Source: Litorimonas sp947503715 | GTDB lineage: Bacteria > Pseudomonadota > Alphaproteobacteria > Caulobacterales > Maricaulaceae | Assembly: GCF_050271975.1 (NCBI RefSeq) | Contig: NZ_CP189850.1 | Span: 2,790,001 to 2,854,000 of the forward strand | DNA: 64,000 bases | Direction: 5' to 3' | Shown: in pieces, positions 6,503-16,107 of the stretch | How positions within the stretch are numbered: the stretch's first letter is position 1 | Layout of the letters: the number at the start of each line of letters is the position of its first letter | The notes under the pieces: generated by a model | Database searches by the model: none | What the model saw: the letters and a program-made list of their open reading frames with translations, nothing else | Told to the model about the DNA's origin: nothing | Program-made: the position numbers and the translations under genes

Positions 6503-9500
6503 CTACCCCTGATCAAACGCCGCGACCGCAGCCGCATCCCTTGGCGTAATCTCCCCTTCGCCTTGGAAATATTTCCAGCTGCGTTCGCATTTCTTCCAAT
6601 CGTCCGCGCATTTCAGATCCGTGACCAACATGTCGTCACTGTCGATGTTCAACAGACATTTCGACACGATGAGATAATCCGCGAGAACATCTGACGGATT
6701 AGACGGATCTGCATAAGAACTCTCATCCGTCAGGCCGAGAACCTCGCGCTCTTTCGCGAGACGCGATTTCGGTGCGCGCACACTGGCTTCCAGCGAGGAT
6801 TTGAGACTGCCCTCTTTCCGCATGGCTTCCATCGCTTCATAGGCTTCCATCCGGAAGGCACGGACACCTTCGACGGCCTCTGCGACATCAGCATTGGCCC
6901 ATGTGTCTGGACACGTATGGAAGGTTTCCAAATGCACGGACCCGTCCTCGCTCGGGAAGCGCGCTTGCCAGACTTCTTCCATTGTAAAGCACATGACGGG
7001 CGCGAGCCAGGTTGTCAGACGCAGGAAAATCTCATTCATCACCGTGCGACAGGCGCGACGACGGGTCGAATTCAATGGATCACAATAGAGCGCATCCTTG
7101 CGGATATCGAAATAGAACGCCGAGAGATCGACCGTACAGAAATTAAATAAAGTGCTGAAAATGCGGCGGTGATTATGGTCACGGACCCAGCCTTCATGCT
7201 CCGCCGTGATCTCGTGCAGGCGGTGTAGCACCCATTTCTCTAACGCAGGCATGTCGGCATAATCCACGGCCTCATCATCGGAATAGCCGTCCAATGCCCC
7301 GATCATGTAACGCAGTGTATTTCGAAGTTTCCGGTAGGCATCCGCATTGGTCTGGATGATTTCCTTACCGATGCGCAGGTCATTATAGGTGTCAGAACTG
7401 GACACCCAGATGCGCATGATTTCCGCGCCAAATTGTTTGGAGATATCTTCGGGGCTCATCGTATTGCCGAGCGACTTGGACATTTTCAGGCCTTTATTAT
7501 CGACCACAAACCCATCGGTCATGACACCCTTATAGGGGGCTTCGCCGTAAACGGCGCAGCTTTCTAACAAGCTGGATTGGAACCAACCGCGATGTTGGTC
7601 TGACCCTTCAAGATAGAGGTCCGCACGGTCCGGCAGGTCATCGCGACGTTTGAGGCAGAACGCATGTGTACAGCCGGAATCAAACCAGACATCGAGGATG
7701 TCCGTGACTTTCGTCCAGCCTGTTGCGTCCTCCCCGAGGAAGTCTTCGGCGGGCGTATCGAACCAGCCATCAACACCTTTTTCGGTGACGGCGGCAAGGA
7801 TGCGGGCATCAATCGCGTCAACATCATCGCGTTCGGTATGTAACGTCCCGTCCTCATGCACGAGCAGCGTGATCGGCACGCCCCAATTGCGCTGGCGGGA
7901 GATCAGCCAATCCGGACGGTCCGCAACCATCGTGCGCAGACGATTGCGCCCGCGTTCCGGCCAGAATGTCGTGTCATCAATCGCCTTCAGCGCCTTATCC
8001 CGCAATCCCTCCTTGGACATGGAGATAAACCATTGCGGCGTGGCGCGACGAATGACGGGCGCTTTGGACCGCCAGCTATGCGCGTCGCGCAGGGTCAGCA
8101 CACCACGGGCGAGCAAGTTGCCACACTCGACCAGCGCTTTCAGAACTTCCGGATTAGCTTTGCCGTCCTGCCCGCGTTTCTTGCCACTGGTGCGGATAAC
8201 ATCCAGCCCTTGGAACCGCTCCGGCATGACATCGGTGTAACAGCCCGCATCGTCGAGTGTCATCGGGACGACGGGGTCAATGCCGAGGGCTTCGAGTTTT
8301 TTCTGATTGGACATCCAGACAATATAATCGTCCTCGCCATGGGACGGTGCGGTATGGACGAAACCCGTACCCGCATCAGCGGTGACGTGATCGCCTTCCA
8401 GAAGGGGGACGGGGAAATCGTATTTGCCGTTGGCGTAGGCCATGTTTTTGAGGGGGTGACTTAGAGTTGTTCCATCTAGCATTGTCGCCGGAACCGGAGC
8501 ATGCCTTTTTCCAGTTTTAATAAGTCCAGCTTTTGAAACAGTCTCCCACAGAGCATCAGCAACAATCAATTTATCGCCCGGCTTCGACCATGGCTCGAAA
8601 TCGGAACTTTCCATTTCTATGACTTCGTAGAGCGAATAACTAACTCCCGCACGGAAACTTACAGCTCTATTTGCAGGAATTGTCCAGGGAGTGGTTGTCC
8701 AAATAACAACAAATGCATTAGAAAAAACAGACTTGATGTTGTCGACAAAATTTTCTTCATCGCCTTTCTCTTTTTCAAATTCGTGCCCAAATAAGCTCTC
8801 AAATTCATCAGATATTTCTTTTTCTTCTCGAATAAGTAGCTCGGGAACATTCAAATCCCGAACAGGAAACTTCACATAAATCGCGGTCGCTTTCCGGTCC
8901 GCATATTCCACCTCGGCCTCGGCCAGCGCGGTCTGTTCCACGGGGCTCCACATGATCGGCTTACTGCCGCGATAGAGCTGTCCCGTGCGCGCGATCTTCA
9001 ACAATTCCGCGCAGATATCGGCCTCAGACTGCGGTTTCATCGTCAGGTAGGGATCGTCCCAATCGCCGATGACGCCGAGCCGTTTGAATTCTTCGCGTTG
9101 GATATCGACCCAACCCGCCGCATAGTCGCGGCAACGGGCGCGGAACTCGCTCGGCGGGACATCGTCTTTGCTTCGCCCCTTCCCGCGGAATTCTTCTTCG
9201 ACTTTCCACTCAATCGGCAGGCCGTGACAGTCCCAGCCCGGCACGTAATTCGCGTCATGGCCGAGCATTTGGTGGCTACGATTGACGATGTCTTTGTGAA
9301 TTTTATTCAACGCCGTGCCCATATGGATATGACCATTTGCATAAGGCGGGCCGTCATGGAGCGTCCATTGTCCGAGCGCGTTTTCTGCCTCGCGCTGCTT
9401 GCGGTAGAGGTCAATCCGGTTCCAGCGTTCCAGCCATTTCGGCTCGGCCTTTGGCAGGCCTGCACGCATCGGAAAATCTGTTTTGGGCAGGAACAGCGTC

Positions 9501-9538
9501 TCGCGGTAATCGCGGGCTGTTGTCGTAGAATCTGTCAT
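6503..9538 (-). CDS. ileS: Isoleucyl-tRNA synthetase
   Basis: Class Ia synthetase charging tRNA-Ile. The 1011 residues contain the HIGH-type motif in GHIHMGTALNK (about 70-77), the editing domain with VIWTTTPWTIPANRA, and KMSKS at 685-689. The C-terminal zinc-finger region is degenerate (KKCERSW, no second CxxC). It is about 70 residues longer than the E. coli enzyme, partly from an acidic insertion (REEKEISDEFESLF...) before the editing motif. The DNA for about residues 223-358 (8464-8870) is visibly AT-rich relative to the rest of the gene. Confidence 0.97.
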   Translation of the reverse strand: MTDSTTTARDYRETLFLPKTDFPMRAGLPKAEPKWLERWNRIDLYRKQREAENALGQWTLHDGPPYANGHIHMGTALNKIHKDIVNRSHQMLGHDANYVPGWDCHGLPIEWKVEEEFRGKGRSKDDVPPSEFRARCRDYAAGWVDIQREEFKRLGVIGDWDDPYLTMKPQSEADICAELLKIARTGQLYRGSKPIMWSPVEQTALAEAEVEYADRKATAIYVKFPVRDLNVPELLIREEKEISDEFESLFGHEFEKEKGDEENFVDNIKSVFSNAFVVIWTTTPWTIPANRAVSFRAGVSYSLYEVIEMESSDFEPWSKPGDKLIVADALWETVSKAGLIKTGKRHAPVPATMLDGTTLSHPLKNMAYANGKYDFPVPLLEGDHVTADAGTGFVHTAPSHGEDDYIVWMSNQKKLEALGIDPVVPMTLDDAGCYTDVMPERFQGLDVIRTSGKKRGQDGKANPEVLKALVECGNLLARGVLTLRDAHSWRSKAPVIRRATPQWFISMSKEGLRDKALKAIDDTTFWPERGRNRLRTMVADRPDWLISRQRNWGVPITLLVHEDGTLHTERDDVDAIDARILAAVTEKGVDGWFDTPAEDFLGEDATGWTKVTDILDVWFDSGCTHAFCLKRRDDLPDRADLYLEGSDQHRGWFQSSLLESCAVYGEAPYKGVMTDGFVVDNKGLKMSKSLGNTMSPEDISKQFGAEIMRIWVSSSDTYNDLRIGKEIIQTNADAYRKLRNTLRYMIGALDGYSDDEAVDYADMPALEKWVLHRLHEITAEHEGWVRDHNHRRIFSTLFNFCTVDLSAFYFDIRKDALYCDPLNSTRRRACRTVMNEIFLRLTTWLAPVMCFTMEEVWQARFPSEDGSVHLETFHTCPDTWANADVAEAVEGVRAFRMEAYEAMEAMRKEGSLKSSLEASVRAPKSRLAKEREVLGLTDESSYADPSNPSDVLADYLIVSKCLLNIDSDDMLVTDLKCADDWKKCERSWKYFQGEGEITPRDAAAVAAFDQG

Positions 9539-9705
9539 GGGTGTCTCTTATAGAGAAGAAATTTTGAAGGCGAGGCGGAACGTTTCCCGGGCGGCTAACC
9601 GACCGGGCCAGTAATTCGTATTATAATGGCCTTCATATGCATGTGAGCGCGTTAGCAGGAGAAGTTGAACAGGTCCATAATGACTTACCTCTCAATGGAA
9701 GAGGT

Positions 9706-10260
9706 TTACGCACTCATATCGTCAATATCCTCCAACCCAAAATAAATCCCCCGCTCCGCCGCGAAGAGGTCGATCAGGTTCCGGATATCCCGCGCTTGGT
9801 TCAGATTGGCGAGGGCATAGAAACCGAGACCGAATAAGAGCGCGATACCAAACGCGATTCCGGCAAAGAGCCCGTAAATCCCGTTCCCCTCTCCGCCGAA
9901 AATGTCATAAAGCTGATCGCCAACGCCGCCCGGTGTGATCTGATTGAAGAAGGTTACGACGAGCAATGGCGCAGTCACATTTGCGACGAGTGTGATTTTG
10001 AACGCGGCGGCCGCTTGTTCCAGATTGATCGCCGCAAATGTCCGCATGGCTTTCACGCGGTCATCCTCCATTTGGTCGACATGCGCCGCTAAACGCCCTG
10101 CGGATTTATGTGCCAGCAATTTGCCCAAGCGTCCCTTGGCGAGGCGACTGCTCATGCCCATCGTCGCAAATTTCAACGGGGCGAAGGACTGGCGAAGAGT
10201 GAACAGCGACTCAATTGCGGTCCAATCCTCAATTGCCGTGCGTTCAACTTGTTCAGTCAT
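9706..10260 (-). CDS. Hypothetical membrane protein with two transmembrane segments
   Basis: No family recognised. The 184 residues (ATG at 10260) have a soluble N-terminal helical region (EDWTAIESLFTLRQ...), a hydrophobic segment near 90-112 (ITLVANVTAPLLVVTFF), a second very hydrophobic segment near 135-160 (GLFAGIAFGIALLFGLGFYAL), and a short C-terminal cytoplasmic part. The start overlaps the end of the tesB gene by 8 bp (ATGACTGA), so translation is coupled to it. Confidence 0.7.
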   Translation of the reverse strand: MTEQVERTAIEDWTAIESLFTLRQSFAPLKFATMGMSSRLAKGRLGKLLAHKSAGRLAAHVDQMEDDRVKAMRTFAAINLEQAAAAFKITLVANVTAPLLVVTFFNQITPGGVGDQLYDIFGGEGNGIYGLFAGIAFGIALLFGLGFYALANLNQARDIRNLIDLFAAERGIYFGLEDIDDMSA

Positions 10261-11140
10261 CTCGTTCACCCACAACGCGAATAAGCCCTTCCTGCGCCGT
10301 GGAGCAGATCAGACGGCCATCTTCGGTGTAAAAACTGCCGCGGTTAAACCCGCGAGAGCGGGCAGAGCGCGGGCTGTCGAGGTGGTAGTAAATCCACTGA
10401 TCGACGCGGATTTCGTCATGAAACCACATGGCGTGATCGAGGCTCGCCCCGATGATTTTATGCGTTCGGAAATTGACGGGTTGCGGACGAATACCCGTAC
10501 TCATCAACGCTTTGTCAGAGATAAAGGCCAGCAAGGTTCGGTGCGTAATCGGGTCATCGCCAATCGCATCGTTAAATTTGAACCAGAACCCGAACTTCGG
10601 CTCATACTGGCCCGGTAGAACAACTGTCTCAAGGCCCGGCGTCCGCATCTCCAAAATATCTGTGCCAAAGATGAGATAGTAACTGCGGAACTGCTCTTCA
10701 GGAATGCCCATCAAGGCGCCGACCTCACCCGCGCGGTCATAATCATTCGGCAACTCGCTATAATGCGGGACATTTTCAGGAAATTCGAATTGGTGCTCAT
10801 GGCCTTCTTCGACGACTTGAAAACTGATCGAGCCGTTAAAAATCGCCTCACCCTTCTGCTTGCCGACGACGCGCCGCGTGGAAAAGCTGCGGCCATTCCG
10901 GATGGGATCAACTTCGTAGAGAATAGGTCGGGAGAGGTCACCGGGACGCAGGAAATAGCCATGCAGGGAATGCGGCTTGCGGTCGGGCTCAACCGTCCGC
11001 ACGGCGGCATTTAGTGCCTGCCCCAGAACCTGCCCGCCAAAGACACGCGGCAAGCCCATTTGCAAGGCCTCACCTCGAAAGAGGAGCGTATCAAGCTCCT
11101 CAACATGCATTTTGGTCAGGAATTCATCGCGTTTAAACAT
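10253..11140 (-). CDS. tesB: Acyl-CoA thioesterase II
   Basis: Hydrolyses medium/long-chain acyl-CoA to free fatty acid and CoA in the cytoplasm. The 295 residues form a double hot-dog protein: RVFGGQVLGQALNAA and LHGYFLRPGD in the first domain, and ASLDHAMWFHDEIRVDQWIYY in the second with the conserved D-H-x-x-W/F-H segment. Length matches the family (about 286). The first ATG is used; a second Met at residue 11 is possible. The small membrane protein gene overlaps its 3' end. Confidence 0.93.
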   Translation of the reverse strand: MFKRDEFLTKMHVEELDTLLFRGEALQMGLPRVFGGQVLGQALNAAVRTVEPDRKPHSLHGYFLRPGDLSRPILYEVDPIRNGRSFSTRRVVGKQKGEAIFNGSISFQVVEEGHEHQFEFPENVPHYSELPNDYDRAGEVGALMGIPEEQFRSYYLIFGTDILEMRTPGLETVVLPGQYEPKFGFWFKFNDAIGDDPITHRTLLAFISDKALMSTGIRPQPVNFRTHKIIGASLDHAMWFHDEIRVDQWIYYHLDSPRSARSRGFNRGSFYTEDGRLICSTAQEGLIRVVGERDD

Positions 11141-11285
11141 AGGGGTGCTTAGCGATCTTGAAATAAGCTCTCAACGTAAAATAACGAAAACATATGTACC
11201 AAAATTATCGTCTGGGGCGTCTTTATGGGGCTTTACTTTAACGAGGCAGTCTGGAGTATGGTTACGGGCAAAACTCGAGGGCGCT

Positions 11286-12233
11286 ATGAAAAAAATACTT
11301 TTCCTTTTTCTACTTTTCACACCACCGACCGCCTTTGCGCAGCTCAATTGCACGACACCGACATCCAATGGTCAAACGACCCCTGCCCCGGCTGTCTTCT
11401 CGCCCCCACAAACGACTTTAGCACCCTCCGATAATGTTAGTCTTGCCTGCAGTGCTTTCGCCTTAGCGACATATGGAACATTTCAAGCGGATAGACATTT
11501 ATGCGATAGTCTTGTTATTCCCAATGACATGGATGTCAGTCAAGGTGCGGTTCTACAAATTAGGACAGGACAACGCGGTGGACGGTTCTGGAACGACAAT
11601 ATCGTCGCGGGAAGAAAAGACATTGCTGGAATGAACCTACCGCTCACATCGGCAATTGGAAACACACAAGCCACTCCAAATAATATTTCCGCAAATGTGA
11701 CTATAAATCTGGCACTGCCCGCAGCTTTACTCACTCAAAGTGTTAACACACCGGATCCCAATTTAGGTCCTGTCATCGATTATATTTTCCAAGATGACAC
11801 AGAAATTCAATCCGCCAACTTTCAATATTGCCAGTTACAACCGACTGTTAATCTCGAATTTTCTGATTGTTGCCCGAGAAAGCAAATAACAATCCAAGGC
11901 CCATGGGGACCCCACACGATGCCCGTCTATAATAAAGGTGAGCTTGTCATATTTAAGACCGATGGAACGATCTTGGAACAAGGTTATCATCCGATCCTGT
12001 GGGAACTTGATCAAACAGGCCTGAATAGCTGGGGATATACGCGGATCAACCAATATGGTGGGTGGGTCTGTTCAACATGTCAGGTTCCGCCAGGATTAAT
12101 TGCGAACAATCTTCTGCCGGCGAATTATAATGGCGGAACACAAACATTTAAGTCGAACACATTATATTATTTTGGTTTGGCCATAGGAAGCAATTGGATG
12201 TCGACCGGGCATTACTTCTATGTCGGCCCATAG
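11286..12233 (+). CDS. Hypothetical secreted protein, orphan
   Basis: Not recognised. The 315 residues have a clear signal peptide (MKKILFLFLLFTPPTAFAQ) and many cysteines in the mature part (including SDCCPRK and WVCSTCQ), suggesting a disulfide-bonded extracellular or periplasmic beta-rich protein. The start at 11286 has GAGGG upstream. The frame is open a further 309 bp upstream but overlaps tesB antisense, so that extension was rejected. Codon use is more AT-rich than in the flanking tesB and alcohol dehydrogenase genes, hinting at recent acquisition. It is the only plus-strand gene in its neighbourhood. Confidence 0.7.
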   Translation: MKKILFLFLLFTPPTAFAQLNCTTPTSNGQTTPAPAVFSPPQTTLAPSDNVSLACSAFALATYGTFQADRHLCDSLVIPNDMDVSQGAVLQIRTGQRGGRFWNDNIVAGRKDIAGMNLPLTSAIGNTQATPNNISANVTINLALPAALLTQSVNTPDPNLGPVIDYIFQDDTEIQSANFQYCQLQPTVNLEFSDCCPRKQITIQGPWGPHTMPVYNKGELVIFKTDGTILEQGYHPILWELDQTGLNSWGYTRINQYGGWVCSTCQVPPGLIANNLLPANYNGGTQTFKSNTLYYFGLAIGSNWMSTGHYFYVGP

Positions 12234-12258
12234 GAATGCCAAACAGAGTTAAATAAAA

Positions 12259-14430
12259 CTAATCCAGCGCAGGCTCGCCCGCCTCTCCATTCGCCACGGC
12301 CAGATGGCCTTGGCTCATGACATAGGCGCGGATGTCCTCCATCGCGGCTGTGGTGAGTTGGTCTTTGAACGCCACCATGCCGTTCTCTTTCAACGCCCCG
12401 TTTTGAAGAATGTCGGTCCACTCGTTCTTATCCGCCGTGGCGTAGGACCAGCGCAGGTCCGGTAAGACGCCGGAACTGACCGCGAGGGGGCCGTGACAGA
12501 CAAGGCAGTTTTCAGAGTAATGACCGAGGCCGGACATAATTTGTTCAGCAGAGCCGAACGTCTCACCCTTCGGACTACGCTCTACAGCAGACGCCATGGC
12601 GTCTGGAATTTCGCCCTGCCCGCCAACTTTGAACGTCACGACACGCCCCACTTGTGGCGCGACGGGTGAGTTATAGCCATAACCTGCTGACAGCGCCCAC
12701 GCCGTGCCCCAACCCGTCGTGATGGTCATATATTGCTCGCCGTCGATCTCATAAGTCGACAGACCGGACAATGCGCCAGCCTTCACATTTTGACTCCAGA
12801 GTTTATCTCCATTCGCCGCGTCATAGCCGACGACATCGCCCTCGCGCTGGCCCTGGACAACAATGCCCGTATCAAGGCTGAGGATGCCGCCGTTCCACGG
12901 GCCGTCATGTTGCACCGTCCAGCGGGCTTCCTGTTTGATCGGATCCCACGCGACGAGCCAGCCTTGGTTCCCGTTGCGGAACGCATCGACTGTACCCGCC
13001 GGAAACTCCGGCGGAATACCCGCGGAGAGATTATAGCCGAGGTTCCAATAAGCATCGGGATCAGGTTCAACTTGCTGATCCTGATAAAGCTGCGGGATGA
13101 GTTGCGCCGGGATATAAGCGAGTTTTTCCTGCGGTGAGTAAGCCATAGGATGCCAGTTATGCGCGCCGAGCGGTCCCGGGAAAATCGCCTGCGGTGCACC
13201 GTCTGTGACCCGCGCAAAATCCGTCTCAATCGGACGGCCATTTTCATCCAAGCCCGTCGCCCAGTTCATAGGCACGAAATTATTGCCGGAGATAAACTCG
13301 CCCGTTTTGGCATCTAGAACATAGAAGAACCCGTTTTTCGGCGCTTGCATCACAACCTGACGGTCCGCGCCGTTTTCGCCCAAAGGCAGATCGGCGAGGA
13401 TAATCGTTTGTGTCGCGGTAAAATCCCACTGATCGCGCGGCGTTGTCTGGAAATGCCAATTATAGGCACCTGTGTCCGCATCTAGTGCGAGGATCGAGGA
13501 GAGGAAGAGGTTGTCGCCTTTGCCTTCAGGATCACGAATTTTGGCATTCCACGGCGAGCCATTGCCGACACCGACGAGGATTTGGTCATTCTTTTCATCA
13601 AATACGATGGAGTCCCACGCGGTGCCGCCACCGCCATCCGTGACCCATCCGCCCGTATCGCCCCATGTGTCATTGACGAGGTCTGCCATAATGTCGTCAG
13701 ACGCTGCACCATCGGGTTGCTTTTTCGGATTTGGCACCGTGTAGAAGCGCCAATCCATCGACCCGTCTTCCGCGTCATAGGCACTGACATATCCGCGCAC
13801 ACCCAGTTCGCCGCCGGAATTACCGATGATAACACGGCCCTTCACAATGCGTGGGGCCATGGTGATGGTATAAGGTTGGGATTGATCGACGGTAACTTTG
13901 GACCAGACGACCTCGCCGGTTTTCGCGTCCAACGCTTCCAGCCGCCCGTCGAAGACGCCCAGATAGACTTTGTCGCCGTAGATCGCGACGCCGCGATTGA
14001 CGACATCGCAACAGCCCTTGATGGCGTCTTCGCCTGAGACTTCCGGGTCATAGGTCCAGATCTCCTCGCCCGTCTTCGCGTCCAGCGCATGCACAATCGA
14101 CCATGCACCCGTGACGTACATGATGCCGTCATGGATAATCGGCGTGCTCTCGACACCCCGCCCCGTGGACAGATCAAAGGTCCACGCGACGCCGAGATCG
14201 GCGATATTGTCTTTGGTGATGCCGGACAGTTTAGAATGGCGTTGTTCCTTGTAATCCCCGCCATAGGTCAACCAGCGTTCCGGCGTGTCAGTCGCATTGG
14301 AAATGGCTGCATCTGTAATTCGTGAGCTATCCTGAATGGTATCAGGCCGGGTCGACGGCTCACTATTCGAACACGCCACAAGAACGGCACAACTTGCTGC
14401 CAGCAGCCCCGCTTTCAAAAGCTTAGACAT
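12259..14430 (-). CDS. PQQ-dependent alcohol dehydrogenase with C-terminal cytochrome c
   Basis: Periplasmic quinohemoprotein dehydrogenase oxidising alcohols or aldose-type hydroxyls with PQQ and passing electrons to heme c. The 723 residues show a lipoprotein signal (LVAC), beta-propeller W-type repeats, the vicinal disulfide pair (KGCCDVV), the Asp-containing PRDQWDF motif and a C-terminal heme site CLVCH. The ATG at 14430 has GGGGAG upstream. No PQQ biosynthesis genes or dedicated cytochrome are nearby. The lipid anchor would tether it to a membrane. The substrate is not predictable here. Confidence 0.92.
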   Translation of the reverse strand: MSKLLKAGLLAASCAVLVACSNSEPSTRPDTIQDSSRITDAAISNATDTPERWLTYGGDYKEQRHSKLSGITKDNIADLGVAWTFDLSTGRGVESTPIIHDGIMYVTGAWSIVHALDAKTGEEIWTYDPEVSGEDAIKGCCDVVNRGVAIYGDKVYLGVFDGRLEALDAKTGEVVWSKVTVDQSQPYTITMAPRIVKGRVIIGNSGGELGVRGYVSAYDAEDGSMDWRFYTVPNPKKQPDGAASDDIMADLVNDTWGDTGGWVTDGGGGTAWDSIVFDEKNDQILVGVGNGSPWNAKIRDPEGKGDNLFLSSILALDADTGAYNWHFQTTPRDQWDFTATQTIILADLPLGENGADRQVVMQAPKNGFFYVLDAKTGEFISGNNFVPMNWATGLDENGRPIETDFARVTDGAPQAIFPGPLGAHNWHPMAYSPQEKLAYIPAQLIPQLYQDQQVEPDPDAYWNLGYNLSAGIPPEFPAGTVDAFRNGNQGWLVAWDPIKQEARWTVQHDGPWNGGILSLDTGIVVQGQREGDVVGYDAANGDKLWSQNVKAGALSGLSTYEIDGEQYMTITTGWGTAWALSAGYGYNSPVAPQVGRVVTFKVGGQGEIPDAMASAVERSPKGETFGSAEQIMSGLGHYSENCLVCHGPLAVSSGVLPDLRWSYATADKNEWTDILQNGALKENGMVAFKDQLTTAAMEDIRAYVMSQGHLAVANGEAGEPALD

Positions 14431-14664
14431 AAATTCTCCCCAATAATGTATCGCGGTAATTTCCACCGTCATAGGACAGAACGTTAACGATTATTTCGAC
14501 ACATGCAAATGAGGCGAATTTATAGGCTAAAACTTACAGGCTAAAATCAAAATAAAGGATGATGGCCTCGTCAAGAGGCGCCCCATGTCAGCTGAATATA
14601 CGCGAATAAGAGTTTATGGTGATTTATGGCTGAACTGCTTTACCGTTAATGACAGGCGTTTTGC

Positions 14665-16098
14665 CTAACATTCAAAATCAATTATAGTTTGCTTAATGCC
14701 GTTCTCTCGAATTTTTTGAGCATACCTATTTACGGCTTTTATGAAAACTGTTTGATTATAGAAGATAAACTTATCTGCATTTGCTATTTTTAAATAGGGT
14801 GCAATATCATTAGTGTTAATTATTTCTTTGAACGCAGCCTTCTTTGGATCGCTCAACTCATTGTTTATTATAGATCTTTGAATAAATACCGCCCAAGCGC
14901 CGAGGCAAAATTCAAAATAGGGTAAACTTGCTTTTGACCTCAAGGCACGATCTATGGTCGGGAACCACCGTTGCTGTATTTTTTGCGAGCTGTCTGTTCC
15001 AACCTGTAAATTTGCATAAGGTAAATGACTATTTTGGAAACGCTTGATGACGTCTTCAATATAGGCAGCGCCAACATATCCAGCTGGAACAGCAGCATGA
15101 GGCAACACATTTTCATACAAAGCCTGCCGCGTAAAATTTAGGATTTCAGGGCGCCGCAATGATTCATGTACATAAGTATCGCCGCATAAATAACCTAAAG
15201 TCGAAGCTATCGTATGTCCGGCGTTTAAGTAGCGGAGCTTCATTTGCTCGAACGGTTCAATGTCATCAACAAAGACTGCGCCGACCTTATCAAATGCAGG
15301 CCGCTCCCCTGCAAAATTATCTTCGATAATCCATTGCGTAAAGGGCTCAGCTGAGACGGGGGAAGCATCTAGTCGTCCTGTTTTGATCTTAATGAGGTTT
15401 CTTAAAGTCTCGTCCGTCGCGGGGCTAACACGGTCCACCATAGAAGAAATAAACCCAATATGATCTTGTGACCACAGGAGCGCATCTGAATTGTGTTTCC
15501 TTAGCAAGTGTTCCACGCCAACTTTCAGCAGGTCTCCGCCTGCGGAAATATTATCGCAACACATAATGGTAAGTTTCGAGTCAGCTGCCGTCTTAAATCG
15601 CTGAATGATCGCTCGGGCCAGAAATCCATAGATTGTCGTTGGGGCCTGAAGACAGGCGAACTCAGATTTTAGAGCTGGGTGTGTGACGTCAACACGACCA
15701 GATGCGAGGCCGTAACCTTTTTCCGTGATCGTCGAACTGACTAATTTTGTTGTTGGCGCAGCTATAATATCAATCACGGCTTGAGGCTGATCAGGCGCGA
15801 CGATTATATTTTTAAGCGGGCCCATTATGCGGCACTCGGTTACGTCGCTAAGTGTAACTAATGTGTAGAGATAATCTTGCGGTGCGAGCGCGTCTTTCAT
15901 TGATGAGGAACGTAGAGATACGCCCGTAATGCCCCATTGCGTCGCGCCGTCGTTAAGTAAGTCATCTACATAAATAGCTTGGTGGGCACGATGAAAATTC
16001 CCGATGCCAAAATGGACGATACCCGTCGTGATGGCATCACGATCATAATGATAATGCCTGATATTTTCTGGTAAGTTTGAAGCGGATAATCGGGTCAT
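14665..16098 (-). CDS. uxuB: Mannitol dehydrogenase/fructuronate reductase family oxidoreductase
   Basis: NAD-dependent polyol/uronate reductase; in this context most likely D-mannonate/D-fructuronate interconversion. The 477 residues have an N-terminal Rossmann segment (IVHFGIGNFHRAHQAIYVDD) and the family catalytic signature Lys-x5-Asn-x2-His (KLRYLNAGHT). It is the last gene of the minus-strand sugar-acid set, 9 bp after the AGE-family epimerase. Base composition is more AT-rich than in housekeeping genes of the window. Mannitol 2-dehydrogenase is the alternative. Confidence 0.8.
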   Translation of the reverse strand: MTRLSASNLPENIRHYHYDRDAITTGIVHFGIGNFHRAHQAIYVDDLLNDGATQWGITGVSLRSSSMKDALAPQDYLYTLVTLSDVTECRIMGPLKNIIVAPDQPQAVIDIIAAPTTKLVSSTITEKGYGLASGRVDVTHPALKSEFACLQAPTTIYGFLARAIIQRFKTAADSKLTIMCCDNISAGGDLLKVGVEHLLRKHNSDALLWSQDHIGFISSMVDRVSPATDETLRNLIKIKTGRLDASPVSAEPFTQWIIEDNFAGERPAFDKVGAVFVDDIEPFEQMKLRYLNAGHTIASTLGYLCGDTYVHESLRRPEILNFTRQALYENVLPHAAVPAGYVGAAYIEDVIKRFQNSHLPYANLQVGTDSSQKIQQRWFPTIDRALRSKASLPYFEFCLGAWAVFIQRSIINNELSDPKKAAFKEIINTNDIAPYLKIANADKFIFYNQTVFIKAVNRYAQKIRENGIKQTIIDFEC

Positions 16099-16107
16099 AA
16101 ATGACTC

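Noticed and set aside
10977..11285. N-terminal extension of the orphan secreted protein
   Set aside because: It overlaps tesB antisense and would bury the signal peptide.
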